Virus record (IMG/VR): IMGVR_UViG_3300042305_002206 | Span: 1-36,310 of that record | Length of the DNA: 36,310 bases | Reading direction: 5' to 3' (one strand) | Source: a virus | Shown: positions 1 to 6,104 of the stretch, piece after piece | How positions within the stretch are numbered: the first letter of the stretch is position 1 | Layout: every line of letters begins with the position of its first letter | Translations under genes and position numbers: made by a program | Notes under the pieces: generated by a model | Told to the model about the DNA's origin: nothing | Database searches by the model: none | The model's input: the letters and a program-made list of their open reading frames with translations, nothing else

Positions 1-17
1 CAAGGGGAGGGGGGAGG

Positions 18-40
18 GGGGTCGACCGGAGATCGACCCC
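18..40. other. Inverted repeat near the left end
   Basis: GGGGTCGA (18-25) and TCGACCCC (33-40) form a perfect 8-bp stem with a 7-base loop, set in an extremely G-rich stretch (1-50) just past the stop of the last early gene. No T-tract follows on either strand, so it is not a classical intrinsic terminator. It could be a transcription-end hairpin for the early operon or part of the packaging (cos/pac) region. Bases 1-60 hold no gene. Confidence 0.4.
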
Positions 41-60
41 GGGGGTGGGGTCATGTCACC

Positions 61-561
61 TCATGCGCGCCGAGGTGCGGCGGGTCGCCCCGCTCGCAGC
101 AGGTACTTGCTGACGGTGTTTGCGTGCACGCCTAGGCGCTCGGCGATGACCACCCTCGGCAAGCCCTCGGCCTCGAGCTCGAGGATGGAGCGCTCGAGCT
201 GGGCGCTGATGGCGTTCGCGCGGCGCCGCTTGCGCCGCACGCGCGCGGGTCTCGCCATTCGGTGCACGTACCTGTACCAGCTGCGCTGGTCGACACCGAG
301 GCGCTGGCAGATCTCCTCGATGGTCGCGCCCTCGCGCAGCATGCGCTCACCCTCGGCACCGAGCTCGGGTGTGACTGCAGGTGGTCGCCCCGTGCGCTGA
401 GGCGCACCGAGACTCTCACGCACGCGGGCCGTGGCCAGGCGCACGAACCGCCCCGAGGTGCGTGCGCGCTTCATCGGCTTAACCTCGGCCAAACTCCGTG
501 TGAGAAGCGCATCGCTCACCGGGCGAGAGCGCACCTGCGGTCTCGAGTAGGGCCTCTTCAC
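61..561 (-). CDS. Double helix-turn-helix DNA-binding protein, last gene of early operon
   Basis: 166-residue basic protein with two HTH-like segments. The first is at about residues 79-102 (EGATIEEICQRLGV...) and the second at about 127-155 (EGLPRVVIAERLGVHANTVSKYL), separated by a very basic linker (RRKRRR near 109-114). I chose a GTG start at 561 because GGAGG lies 5 bases upstream and the GTG overlaps the methyltransferase stop as GTGA, the coupling style used throughout this operon. It is the last early gene and, across the joined ends of the window, the gene just before the small terminase. That position suits a late-gene activator or a packaging helper, but this is inference; resolvase- or transposase-like HTH proteins look similar. 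No catalytic domain is visible. Confidence 0.75.
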   Translation of the reverse strand: MKRPYSRPQVRSRPVSDALLTRSLAEVKPMKRARTSGRFVRLATARVRESLGAPQRTGRPPAVTPELGAEGERMLREGATIEEICQRLGVDQRSWYRYVHRMARPARVRRKRRRANAISAQLERSILELEAEGLPRVVIAERLGVHANTVSKYLLRAGRPAAPRRA

Positions 562-1103
562 GCGTGCCTCCACACGAGCAACACGCACGAGAACGGCGGC
601 GACCCAACGCCCACGGCGTCGCGGTTGCCCGGGTGGCCGAAGGCGATGCGCCCAGGCAAGAAGTGCGTGGTGAGCACGTGATGGCAGGCCCTCGCCACGG
701 TGCTCGGGTAGCCCACCTCGAGCTTCAGCATGGCCCGGTCACGATTCGGCTCAACCACCTGCTGCCACCACGGCTGTTCGGTTCTCGTGCTCGGCAGCAG
801 CATCGCAACGAGCTCGGCGTTGCCGGCGTGCACCGAGTAGTGCGCGCGGCGCACCCACGGCTCGATGTCGCTGTAGGGCGGGTTGCACCACACGCGCCCC
901 TGCCACGGCTGCCTGAGACCGTCGTCCTGGATGCCGTACCAGCGCTCGGCCCAGTGGCTCTCCTCGTCTGCAGCCACATCGAGGTCCCACCCATCGACCC
1001 CAGCCAGGCGCATGCACAGGTCCATTGTCGTGCGTGTCGTGTAGCGACGGTCGATGTCCTCGGTCGGGTCGACGCGCGCCTCAGGGAACAGGTCGCCCGT
1101 CAT
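558..1103 (-). CDS. Phage Dam-family N6-adenine DNA methyltransferase
   Basis: 181 residues. The catalytic DPPY-type motif reads NPPYS (74-78), preceded by the family-typical DLDVAADEES (40-49) and WQGRVWCNPPYS (67-78), and followed by the hydrophobic strand AELVAMLLPS (96-105). This is the pattern of phage DNA N-6-adenine-methyltransferases (Dam, PF05869), which transfer methyl from SAM to adenine in DNA, often to escape host restriction. The ATG at 1103 overlaps the stop of the preceding small ORF as ATGA. An upstream in-frame extension to 1298 exists but would cover that small gene and is low complexity. Its GTGA overlap with the downstream HTH gene suggests translational coupling. No cognate restriction enzyme is nearby, so it is a solitary methyltransferase. 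Confidence 0.9.
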   Translation of the reverse strand: MTGDLFPEARVDPTEDIDRRYTTRTTMDLCMRLAGVDGWDLDVAADEESHWAERWYGIQDDGLRQPWQGRVWCNPPYSDIEPWVRRAHYSVHAGNAELVAMLLPSTRTEQPWWQQVVEPNRDRAMLKLEVGYPSTVARACHHVLTTHFLPGRIAFGHPGNRDAVGVGSPPFSCVLLVWRHA

Positions 1104-1231
1104 CGCGTCGAGTTCCAGTTTCGGCCGGCCTTGATGCGCCAGATGGCGCGCACGTCGTCGACAGTGAGGGAGAGCCCGACGCGCTGCCCGCACTCGGGGC
1201 ATCGGCGGGCATGGCTCGTCGGGCGCTTCAT
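1100..1231 (-). CDS. Very small Cys-pair (half zinc-ribbon) protein
   Basis: A 43-residue ORF fills the gap between the 194-residue coiled-coil gene and the methyltransferase. It starts at an ATG sharing one base with the upstream stop (TGATG) and ends in a stop overlapping the methyltransferase ATG (ATGA). It begins MKRPTSHARRCPECGQRVGL, so one CPxCG knuckle is present but no second Cys pair; it might dimerise around zinc or use His6. The remainder (SLTVDDVRAIWRIKAG) looks like a helix. The perfect coupling on both sides is the main argument that it is a gene. Function unknown. Confidence 0.6.
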   Translation of the reverse strand: MKRPTSHARRCPECGQRVGLSLTVDDVRAIWRIKAGRNWNSTR

Positions 1232-1815
1232 CAGTCGCGCCCCCCATCGCGGATGACGTCGTCGAGTTCAGGACCGCGAGGAGCGCCGGCCTCGGCAACA
1301 GGGCTGCCGTTCGCGTCGAAGCCGTAGACCTTCTCGAGCGCGAGCTCGACCGACGGCTTCACCTCGGGCGCGACGGCTCGCTTAGCGGCAAGCCACGCCA
1401 CGCGCATGTGGTGGCGTAGCATGAAGCATTCTGGGGAACTGTCCCGCACGCAGTCCCCCTCGATGATCACGACTTCCAGCGCTTCCCGCAGCCGCGCTTG
1501 CTCTCTCGCCGCAGCCGCCGATGACTCGGCCAGCGCCTCGAGGGCGCGCTCGTAGCGGTGCTGCGCCTCGTCACGCTCGCGCTCGAGCTCGGTCACACGC
1601 TCCCGATGCGTGTCCCAACTCGGCCCGGATTGGTAGTCGAGCGTGGAGCGCACCTTGTCGAGCAGCTCTCTGTGGAGCTCGAGCGAGATGGAGCCTCCGT
1701 CGAGGATCTCGAGGAGCGCCTCACACAAGTCGGTGATCGCCTCGTTGCTGAGGATGGTCCCTCGTCGCCTGACCTCTGCTGCAAACCTCGCCCTCTCGAT
1801 TCGTTCGGTGTCCAT
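1231..1815 (-). CDS. Coiled-coil hypothetical protein
   Basis: 194 residues, family not recognised. The N-terminal half is helical (SNEAITDLCEALLEILD). Residues about 70-115 are a heptad-like, charged coiled coil (RVTELERERDEAQHRYERALEALAE...). A Cys-containing helix follows (EGDCVRDSSPECFMLRHHM) and then an acidic tail. Start and stop overlap the neighbouring genes as TGATG, so it belongs to the early operon between the RusA-like nuclease and the methyltransferase. It is probably a small structural or regulatory partner. No enzymatic motif is visible. Confidence 0.7.
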   Translation of the reverse strand: MDTERIERARFAAEVRRRGTILSNEAITDLCEALLEILDGGSISLELHRELLDKVRSTLDYQSGPSWDTHRERVTELERERDEAQHRYERALEALAESSAAAAREQARLREALEVVIIEGDCVRDSSPECFMLRHHMRVAWLAAKRAVAPEVKPSVELALEKVYGFDANGSPVAEAGAPRGPELDDVIRDGGRD

Positions 1816-2246
1816 CAGCTGTCCCCCTCGTAGAACTCAACGCGGGCGCCCCATGCGCCCACCTCAGCGTCAGGGACGAACGCAACGCGCTCATCCCGGT
1901 CATCGACACCCAGCACCGCGGCGACGCCGTCGGTGAGGGCCTTCGTCGCCATGCCCAGGTTGTCGTGGCTGTCGAGCTGCCGAGGCCCGATGCGCACGAG
2001 CCGCACGACCAGCCCTCGGAGCTTGAGCACCTTGCGCAGCTTGAGGCGGTACGACGCTAGGACCAGTGCGGCCGCGGTGCGGTGCGCCTTGCTCGTCTTC
2101 GCTCGCCCCGCCCAGTGCAGCGAGCGGTGGTCGTTCGCGCGCGACTCGAGGCGAAGGCCGGGCAGGGCGACCGCGACGAAGGGCTCGTCGCTCGCGAGGA
2201 TCTCCAGCGCCGCGAGGCGCTTCATGGCGGATGCAGAGAGGCTCAT
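1815..2246 (-). CDS. rusA: RusA-like Holliday-junction resolvase
   Basis: 143 residues. The C-terminal half carries the RusA signature: QLDSHDNLGMATKALTDGVA with D92, D95-N96, K102 and D106, followed by GVDDRDERV (D115/D116). In RusA-family endonucleases this Asp-Asp-Lys constellation binds Mg2+ and cleaves Holliday junctions, as an aid to phage replication and recombination before packaging. I place the start at the ATG at 2246, which overlaps the upstream stop as ATGA; the longer in-frame extension to 2615 is out of register with the preceding gene and looks non-protein. The N-terminal part (EPFVAVALPGLRLESRANDH) fits the first strand of the fold. The gene symbol is by family similarity only. 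Confidence 0.72.
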   Translation of the reverse strand: MSLSASAMKRLAALEILASDEPFVAVALPGLRLESRANDHRSLHWAGRAKTSKAHRTAAALVLASYRLKLRKVLKLRGLVVRLVRIGPRQLDSHDNLGMATKALTDGVAAVLGVDDRDERVAFVPDAEVGAWGARVEFYEGDS

Positions 2247-2581
2247 CGGCGCACCGCCTGACGGTCGGCGGCCTCGACTTGGTCCATGCGCCTCATCGCC
2301 CACGCGCGGTGCTCGGCGACGTACTGCATCGGCTCGCGGAGGTTCGCCCAGGCGTAGCCGTATGTCGGGTTCAGCGCCTGCCCGGTGGCGCCGCTGAAGT
2401 GCATGCGGCCCTTCGGATCGTAGAGCGCCCACGGCCAGTGCGCGGTGGGGTGACCGCAGTGACGTAGCTCCCAGCCATCGGGACCAGCCCAGCGAGCCGC
2501 CAGCTCGCCCCACGGCTTCGGGTCTGTCCGAATCCACCCGAGCGCGGCAGCCTCCTTGTGCGAGATGGGAGCGGGCTTCAT
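2243..2581 (-). CDS. Hypothetical early protein rich in Trp and Tyr
   Basis: 112 residues, family not recognised. The sequence is aromatic-rich (WGELAARWAGPDGWELRHCGHPTAHWPWALYDPKG, split here as visible motifs WGELAARW, GWELRHCGHP and HWPWALYD) with a tyrosine-rich segment (LNPTYGYAWANLREPMQYV) and a basic C-terminus. A short strand plus HCGH resembles phage proteins that sit beside replication genes. ATGA overlaps on both sides place it in the early operon between the replication protein and the RusA-like nuclease. Confidence 0.65.
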   Translation of the reverse strand: MKPAPISHKEAAALGWIRTDPKPWGELAARWAGPDGWELRHCGHPTAHWPWALYDPKGRMHFSGATGQALNPTYGYAWANLREPMQYVAEHRAWAMRRMDQVEAADRQAVRR

Positions 2582-3597
2582 GCCGCGGCCTCCCGTTGCT
2601 CGACCCCTGGCTCAAGCTCGACGCGCACGCCCATCACGCGCAGCTCCGGCCAGTTCGCGGCCCACCACTCGACCCTGAACGGGTCCGTGGTGCGCCCGAC
2701 GAGCAGCTCGCCCCATCGCTCCCATCGGCACTCGGCGAGCAGGCTCGGGAGTTGTGCGTTCATCGGCGCCGCGACACGGCAGGCCGCATCGAGGGCCTCC
2801 TGGTCGTCGCGGGACGGCCCCGCCGATGCCCCGGCCTGCCCCGCACGCGCACGGAAGCGGTCGACCCGGCTGGCGTCCCGGCAGATAAGCTCGAGGTCGT
2901 CGTAGCGCTCGCCCCGGTCGTTCTGGCCCATGTTGTGGGGCGTGAGGGTGCATCCGTCGACCGCCTGGCAGAGCTCCTCGACGCTGTACCCGTCGCGCAG
3001 CCGTCCCTCGACGGCCTTGCGGCGCTTGGCGTCGAAGACCGTCGTCGAGCGCTTCCCCATGACGCGCCGCCAGTGCTCAAACACCCGCTCAGGCCGCGGG
3101 TCGACCTCAGGCGCAGCCTGAGTCGACAGAGGTAGTTGTTCTTTCTTCTGCGTCTGCGTCTGCGTCTGCGTCTGACGTGTTTCGTCCGTGGTCTGTCCGA
3201 TGGACGTCCGGCGGACATCCTCAGGACGTCCGAGCAGTCTGGCCGCCTCTTTCCTTTCGCGGTCTTGCGCGCGCTTGGAGAGCTGCTCCCGGTAGCGATC
3301 GAGCCCCTTGACCCTCAAGACCTGGGCTCCGTCCTCGGTGATTAGCCCCAGCTCGATGAGGGCCTCGACGAACTCCCCGCGAGTCCCTCGCCAACGAGCT
3401 CCGGCCTCGACTTGGGCGACGGCCGTCTGACCCTGCACGATTCCGCTCAGCTCGAGGTCCGCGGGACGGGAGAGTGACCAGCGCCAAAGGAACACGAGGT
3501 GTCCCATCGCCCGGGCCTCTTCGATGCCGAGCACGGCGGCGAGTTCGACGGCCCGCTCGAAAGCGTCCTGGTCAACCTGCAGCCATGGGAGCCTCAC
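2578..3597 (-). CDS. Phage replication initiator (replisome organiser, lambda O-like role)
   Basis: 339 residues. Residues about 1-100 look like a winged-helix DNA-binding domain (MGHLVFLWRWSLSR..., FVEALIELGLITEDGAQVLRVKG). A charged linker with a Gln/Thr repeat (TQTQTQTQ, about 143-150) leads to a C-terminal domain (VFEHWRRVMGKRST at 172-185, SVEELCQAVDGCTLTPHNMG at 205-224, YDDLELICRD at 232-241). This C-terminal pattern recurs in phage replication proteins that follow an origin-binding domain. The GTG at 3597 is chosen because it overlaps the upstream stop (GTGA); earlier in-frame residues would overlap that gene. No phage helicase or loader is present, so host DnaB is presumably recruited. 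The linker-coding region contains a phased repeat array that may be the origin. Confidence 0.82.
   Translation of the reverse strand: MRLPWLQVDQDAFERAVELAAVLGIEEARAMGHLVFLWRWSLSRPADLELSGIVQGQTAVAQVEAGARWRGTRGEFVEALIELGLITEDGAQVLRVKGLDRYREQLSKRAQDRERKEAARLLGRPEDVRRTSIGQTTDETRQTQTQTQTQKKEQLPLSTQAAPEVDPRPERVFEHWRRVMGKRSTTVFDAKRRKAVEGRLRDGYSVEELCQAVDGCTLTPHNMGQNDRGERYDDLELICRDASRVDRFRARAGQAGASAGPSRDDQEALDAACRVAAPMNAQLPSLLAECRWERWGELLVGRTTDPFRVEWWAANWPELRVMGVRVELEPGVEQREAAA
3147..3231. other. Candidate replication origin: hexamer repeats plus 11-bp-phased iterons inside the initiator gene
   Basis: Within the linker-coding part of the replication gene, TCTGCG repeats four and two-thirds times (3147-3174). 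Then GTCC/ATCC recurs every 11 bp at 3184, 3195, 3206, 3217 and 3228. The last three units are near-palindromes: GGACGTCC (3202-3209), GGACATCC (3213-3220) and GGACGTCC (3224-3231). A pyrimidine-rich, locally AT-richer stretch (about 3131-3150) lies beside them and could be an unwinding element. Lambda's origin likewise sits in the middle of gene O as phased iterons next to an AT-rich segment. Origin function is inferred; the repeats are seen directly. Confidence 0.5.
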
Positions 3598-3863
3598 GCG
3601 CCACCTCCCAACCTCTCCAGGAGCGACGTGAAGCGGCCCTTGAGCTTCGCCCACTCGATCCACACGAGGTTGCGCTCAGCGACCGCGACGTCGCGCTCCT
3701 TCTCGGCGACGTTGCGGAGCAGGCGCTCCACCTCGAGCTCCTTCCTCAGGTGGTCGATGTGCAGCTCAGAGGCCGTCGGGCCCTGCTCTCCACCCCGAGC
3801 CTCCTCGCGGTCGAGCGCGCACTGAGCGCAGCCCCAGCCGTCGCAGTTCAGGCACGGGGTCAC
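3594..3863 (-). CDS. Small zinc-knuckle plus coiled-coil protein
   Basis: 89 residues from a GTG at 3863 that overlaps the upstream stop (GTGA). The N-terminus VTPCLNCDGWGCAQC holds four cysteines in a CxxC...GxGCxxC arrangement, like one repeat of a DnaJ-type zinc-binding motif. The rest is a charged helix with coiled-coil character (LRKELEVERLLRNVAEKERDVAVAERN). It lies immediately upstream of the replication initiator in the early operon. It might act as a nucleic-acid-binding or partner protein for replication; function unknown. Confidence 0.65.
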   Translation of the reverse strand: MTPCLNCDGWGCAQCALDREEARGGEQGPTASELHIDHLRKELEVERLLRNVAEKERDVAVAERNLVWIEWAKLKGRFTSLLERLGGGA

Positions 3864-4174
3864 GACTCGCCCCCCTCGGTGAGCTTTTGGCGGAGCCCGT
3901 CGAGCCAAGCCTGAGCGAAGACCTCGAGCTCCTGGTCGGCGTCGATGCTCAGCGCCGCGCACACCGCGCGGAAGCGCTCGAGGGCCACCCCCTCGGTCGA
4001 CTCCTTCGGCGCGGCGACCGCCTTGCGCGCGGCGCCTCCGCGCACGCCGATCGCCTGTGCGGCGGCAGGAGCCTCAGACGAGCGGCAGCCCGTGGCGCAC
4101 CTGCCGGTGGTGTTCGTTCGGCGCAGCGTCTTGTCGCAGCCGGCCCGGCTGCAGGTTCTTGTGGTGTCGGTCAT
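3860..4174 (-). CDS. Small Cys-rich hypothetical protein
   Basis: 104 residues. The N-terminus has a probable zinc-binding cluster: CSRAGCDKTLRRTNTTGRC followed by ATGC (Cys near 8, 13, 26 and 30). A helical acidic C-terminal half follows (FRAVCAALSIDADQELEVFAQAWLDGLRQKL). The second part resembles the short helical domains of phage replication accessory proteins, but I cannot assign a family. Its stop overlaps the next GTG. Four bases separate it from the upstream gene. Confidence 0.6.
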   Translation of the reverse strand: MTDTTRTCSRAGCDKTLRRTNTTGRCATGCRSSEAPAAAQAIGVRGGAARKAVAAPKESTEGVALERFRAVCAALSIDADQELEVFAQAWLDGLRQKLTEGGES

Positions 4175-4178
4175 GGTG

Positions 4179-4586
4179 TCAGGGCGTCAGGTCGACGGGG
4201 TTGGAGTGACGGGCGCCGGCAGCGCGCTCGAGGTCGGACCGGCCCGAGAACTCGGTCTGCCCGGGGGCGGCGGTGAGGGTGAAGGCGCCGCGCTCGTGCC
4301 GGTGCGGCTGGTCGACGCGGTGCTCGGGGAGGCGGCAGCGGCGGCCCGTGACGGCGCACACCGCCTGGCATGCCCCGCGCCAGCCCGGCCTGATGGCAGG
4401 CGGTGGCGCGGAAGGTGTCGGCAGCTTGGGCGGAGGGAGCACAAGCACCTCCGGCTGAGCCCGAGCAGAGGGCGCAAACAACGACCCCCTCGGCCTGCGT
4501 CGGGGCGGGGAGGGCTTGACGACGATGACTGTGGGGCCCAGCTGCAGGCCGAGCCGTCGGGCGACGACGCTCTTCGCGAGGCTCAT
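4179..4586 (-). CDS. Pro-rich early protein with C/H cluster
   Basis: 135 residues. The N-terminal half is low complexity and proline-rich (LPPPKLPTPSAPPPAIRP). The C-terminal half holds a Cys/His cluster (CQAVCAVTGRRCRLPEH, then PHRHERGAF), a plausible zinc site that I have seen in small phage proteins of unknown role. The ATG at 4586 overlaps the upstream stop as ATGA. Together with the two downstream genes it makes a run of three consecutive small Cys-rich proteins. Function unknown. Confidence 0.55.
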   Translation of the reverse strand: MSLAKSVVARRLGLQLGPTVIVVKPSPPRRRPRGSLFAPSARAQPEVLVLPPPKLPTPSAPPPAIRPGWRGACQAVCAVTGRRCRLPEHRVDQPHRHERGAFTLTAAPGQTEFSGRSDLERAAGARHSNPVDLTP

Positions 4587-4894
4587 GCCTCCCTCCTGAG
4601 TTCAGCGAGCTCTGCGGCTCGACGTGCCTTCACCTTCGCGGCCCAGCCGGCGCCGTTGCGGTTGCCCTTCGGCGCGCCAGGGCTGCGGGGGTGGTCGCGG
4701 TCGAGCCAGGCGCGGGCGGCGTCGACGAGCTGCTCGGCGTCAGCCTCGATGCCGGCGTAGATGAGCCCGTTGAAGTTCCCGAGGATGACCAGCGAGTAGC
4801 CGGCGACGTAGCGCTTGAGCGAGACTCCAAAGCCCCGCTTGCGGCAGCAGGAGCGGAGTCGCTTCAACGCGGCCGCGTGAGCGGGGGTGCTCAT
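4583..4894 (-). CDS. Hypothetical early protein
   Basis: 103 residues, not recognised. A helical N-terminus with CCRKRGF is followed by a beta-rich stretch (VSLKRYVAGYSLVILGNFNGLIYAGIEADAEQLV) and a basic C-terminus with PRSPGAPKGNRNGAGW, a segment like the nucleic-acid-contacting loops of small phage proteins. ATGA couplings on both sides place it in the early operon after the LexA-like protein. Confidence 0.6.
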   Translation of the reverse strand: MSTPAHAAALKRLRSCCRKRGFGVSLKRYVAGYSLVILGNFNGLIYAGIEADAEQLVDAARAWLDRDHPRSPGAPKGNRNGAGWAAKVKARRAAELAELRREA

Positions 4895-5211
4895 GCAGCC
4901 CTCCGTGCGCGGCGAGCTGCCTGCTCCATGCGCAACATCCGCATCTGGCGCTCGAGCTCGACAGCACCGACCTTGAGCCAGCGCTGCCCCGCGTCGGTGA
5001 CCGACAGGGTGCGGCCCTTGCCGACCGACCAGGTGACGAACTCCTTCGTCTTCAAGGCCTCGAGGTGACAGGCCACGGTGTGCGTGCTGCTGACGCCGGT
5101 GGCGTCGGCGAGCTCGCGAATGGTGGGCGGGTAGCCGTGGCTTCGGCGGCTCGCCTCGATGAGCTCCATCACCCGGAGCTGGGCGAGGGTGGGGGTGGGC
5201 GCGTCAGCCAT
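4891..5211 (-). CDS. LexA-type winged-helix DNA-binding protein lacking the autoprotease domain
   Basis: 106 residues. Residues about 8-72 match the LexA DNA-binding fold step by step: LAQLRVMELIEAS, then YPPTIRELADATGVSS (the LexA PPT-x-x-E-I-A helix), a recognition helix with HLEALKTKEFV, and a wing (KGRTLSVT). The protein stops after a short basic helix (about 83-106), so the S24 Ser-Lys autocleavage domain is missing. It sits early in an operon preceded by two LexA-box-like operators, so it could autoregulate the operon or compete with host LexA at those boxes. What it binds is inferred; the fold assignment is confident. Confidence 0.8.
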   Translation of the reverse strand: MADAPTPTLAQLRVMELIEASRRSHGYPPTIRELADATGVSSTHTVACHLEALKTKEFVTWSVGKGRTLSVTDAGQRWLKVGAVELERQMRMLRMEQAARRARRAA

Positions 5212-5572
5212 GAGCGGGCGCCCCCTCGGCGTTCATCTCGCGGAGCAACTCCTCGATGCGCCGCTTCAGCTCGGCGTTCTCGCGCGCCAGCTGTTCGATT
5301 CGCTCGCGCGCACCCTGCTTGCGCTTGGGCGGGTCGAGCGGCAGGCAGCCCTGGACGTTGAAGACCAGGCGGTACTCGAACTCGCCGTCGGCGATGCAGC
5401 GGTTCTCGATGGTGACGTGGTGCTCGCGGCGGATCTCGAGGAGCCGCGCGCCGTAGCGCCAGCCACCAACGGCGCGCAGCTCGCTCATGTGGTGCCACAG
5501 ACCGTCTGCGAGGAGCGCGCGCAGCGCCTCGCGCTTGCTGGGGGCGGTCGTGGGGATGTCGGCAGCACTCAC
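5204..5572 (-). CDS. Winged-helix protein with C-terminal coiled coil
   Basis: 122 residues. The N-terminal about 70 residues look like a winged helix (SKREALRALLADGLWHHMSEL, then WRYGARLLEIRREHHVTIENR and a wing with GEFEYRLV). The C-terminus is a coiled coil (RERIEQLARENAELKRRIEELLREM, about 88-112), so it probably dimerises. Similar small phage proteins lie beside replication genes. It overlaps the LexA-like gene by 8 bp and the upstream gene by ATGA. The role may be a regulator or origin accessory factor; not assigned. Confidence 0.65.
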   Translation of the reverse strand: MSAADIPTTAPSKREALRALLADGLWHHMSELRAVGGWRYGARLLEIRREHHVTIENRCIADGEFEYRLVFNVQGCLPLDPPKRKQGARERIEQLARENAELKRRIEELLREMNAEGAPAHG

Positions 5573-5784
5573 GGCTCGCCCTCCACGTCCCGGTCGGTGC
5601 GCTCGGCGATCTCCACCACGGCCTTGAGCTCGGCGATGCGCTCACCCAGCCCGAATCCGCGACGCACTTCCCACGCCTCGACGACAGCACGCCCGGCGCG
5701 CGCGAGCTCTTCGGCGAGCGCGAGCGCGGCCTGAACCTCCGGCACGTCGCGCACGCTGATGGTCATCACAACGGCATCGCTCAT
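5569..5784 (-). CDS. First gene of the early operon, small hypothetical protein
   Basis: 71 residues. A hydrophobic strand (AVVMTISVRDV) is followed by an amphipathic helix (AALALAEELARAGRAVVEAWEVRRGF) and an acidic tail; family unknown. The ATG at 5784 has a strong GGGAGGGG ribosome-binding site 6 bases upstream (minus strand). Two LexA-box-like operators lie 43-130 bp upstream of the start, so it would be the first gene released when those operators are cleared. That position is typical of anti-repressor or early regulatory peptides, but the sequence shows no diagnostic motif. Confidence 0.65.
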   Translation of the reverse strand: MSDAVVMTISVRDVPEVQAALALAEELARAGRAVVEAWEVRRGFGLGERIAELKAVVEIAERTDRDVEGEP

Positions 5785-5826
5785 CTTGCAGCCCCTCCCG
5801 AGGAGTCAGAGAAGCCGCCAAGGTGC

Positions 5827-5844
5827 ACTGAACTTGGGTTCAGG
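5827..5844. promoter_or_regulatory. Operator 1 upstream of early operon (LexA-box-like)
   Basis: ACTGAACTTGGGTTCAGG contains the inverted repeat TGAAC-N4-GTTCA. It matches 15 of 17 positions of the Myxococcus xanthus LexA consensus as I remember it (CTRHAMRYBYGTTCAGS) and the GAAC-N4-GTTC core of Gram-positive SOS boxes. It sits 43-60 bp upstream of the first early gene, where a bound repressor would block the early promoter. The binder could be host LexA or the phage LexA-like protein. Confidence 0.65.
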
Positions 5845-5862
5845 ACCATTAGGGCTCTTCTG

Positions 5863-5891
5863 TGCCCGGTTTGTGCTCAACGAGTGAGCAC
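5863..5891. repeat. Left arm-type repeat of attP (P arm)
   Basis: This 29-bp sequence recurs directly at 6127-6155 with 24 of 29 positions identical (shared blocks CGGTTTGTG and GAGTGAGCAC). The pair brackets the attP core, one copy on each side, in the geometry of integrase arm-type sites. The left copy also contains a hairpin-like inverted repeat GTGCTCA-N5-TGAGCAC (5873-5891). Confidence 0.6.
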
Positions 5892-5895
5892 GTAC

Positions 5896-5913
5896 AGTGA
5901 ACAGTGGTTCAGT
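5896..5913. promoter_or_regulatory. Operator 2 upstream of early operon (LexA-box-like)
   Basis: AGTGAACAGTGGTTCAGT holds a second TGAAC-N4-GTTCA inverted repeat, centred 69 bp from operator 1. It matches about 13 of 17 positions of the recalled Myxococcus LexA consensus. Two sites about 6.5 helical turns apart could allow cooperative repression of the early operon. It lies between the left arm repeat and the attP core, so repressor binding could also affect integration. Confidence 0.6.
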
Positions 5914-5929
5914 GATGGACCGAAACGCT

Positions 5930-5973
5930 GTGCGTAGGTCCACGGATTCACGTCAGTAGCGACGACTACGCAC
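5930..5973. repeat. 8-bp inverted repeat beside the attP core
   Basis: GTGCGTAG (5930-5937) and CTACGCAC (5966-5973) are perfect inverted copies with a 28-base spacer, just left of the tRNA-derived core. They may be additional integrase or excisionase binding sites, or a cruciform-capable element. Apart from these sites and the two operators, the 320-bp stretch 5785-6104 contains no credible gene. Confidence 0.4.
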
Positions 5974-5997
5974 GTCTGGGACTGATGCGAGTGAGGG

Positions 5998-6042
5998 TTG
6001 ACACGGTGGGGGTCGCTGGTTCGAGACCAGCAGGACGCACTC
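5998..6042 (+). other. attP: attP core: 3' half of a tRNA-Val(GAC) gene
   Basis: TTGACAC (5998-6004) is an anticodon loop with GAC in positions 34-36. It is followed in exact tRNA numbering by the 3' anticodon stem GGTGG (6005-6009), variable loop GGGTC (6010-6014), T arm GCTGG-TTCGAGA-CCAGC (6015-6031), acceptor strand AGGACGC (6032-6038) and discriminator A (6039), then CTC instead of an encoded CCA. The preceding bases do not complete the 5' anticodon stem and no D arm exists, so this is not a functional tRNA. It is the piece that restores the host tRNA gene on integration. The integrase gene ends 63 bp away. Confidence 0.85.
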
Positions 6043-6045
6043 ACG

Positions 6046-6070
6046 AAACCCACCGTAACCCGGTGGGTTT
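6046..6070 (+). terminator. Intrinsic terminator carried with the tRNA-Val fragment
   Basis: AAACCCACCG (6046-6055) pairs perfectly with CGGTGGGTTT (6061-6070) around a TAACC loop, and the 3' arm runs into TTTTT. This is a rho-independent terminator in the plus direction, placed right after the tRNA 3' end. It was probably captured from, and is restored to, the host tRNA-Val transcription unit. In the minus direction it follows the integrase stop and may weakly terminate that transcript too. Confidence 0.75.
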
Positions 6071-6104
6071 TTCGTTTCTGGCGACCCCACCACCTCACGC
6101 GCGT

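Noticed and set aside
3147-3174. Phase-variable contingency locus
   Set aside because: The repeat unit is 6 bp, so gain or loss keeps frame and only alters a Thr-Gln run. An origin or linker role is more likely than on/off switching.
5998-6042. Functional tRNA gene
   Set aside because: D arm, 5' acceptor strand and 5' anticodon stem are missing; only the 3' half is present, as expected for attP.
5877-6098. 73-codon minus-strand ORF across attP
   Set aside because: It is the antisense of the tRNA-Val fragment and terminator; peptides such as CWSRTSDPHRV are typical translated tRNA shadows.
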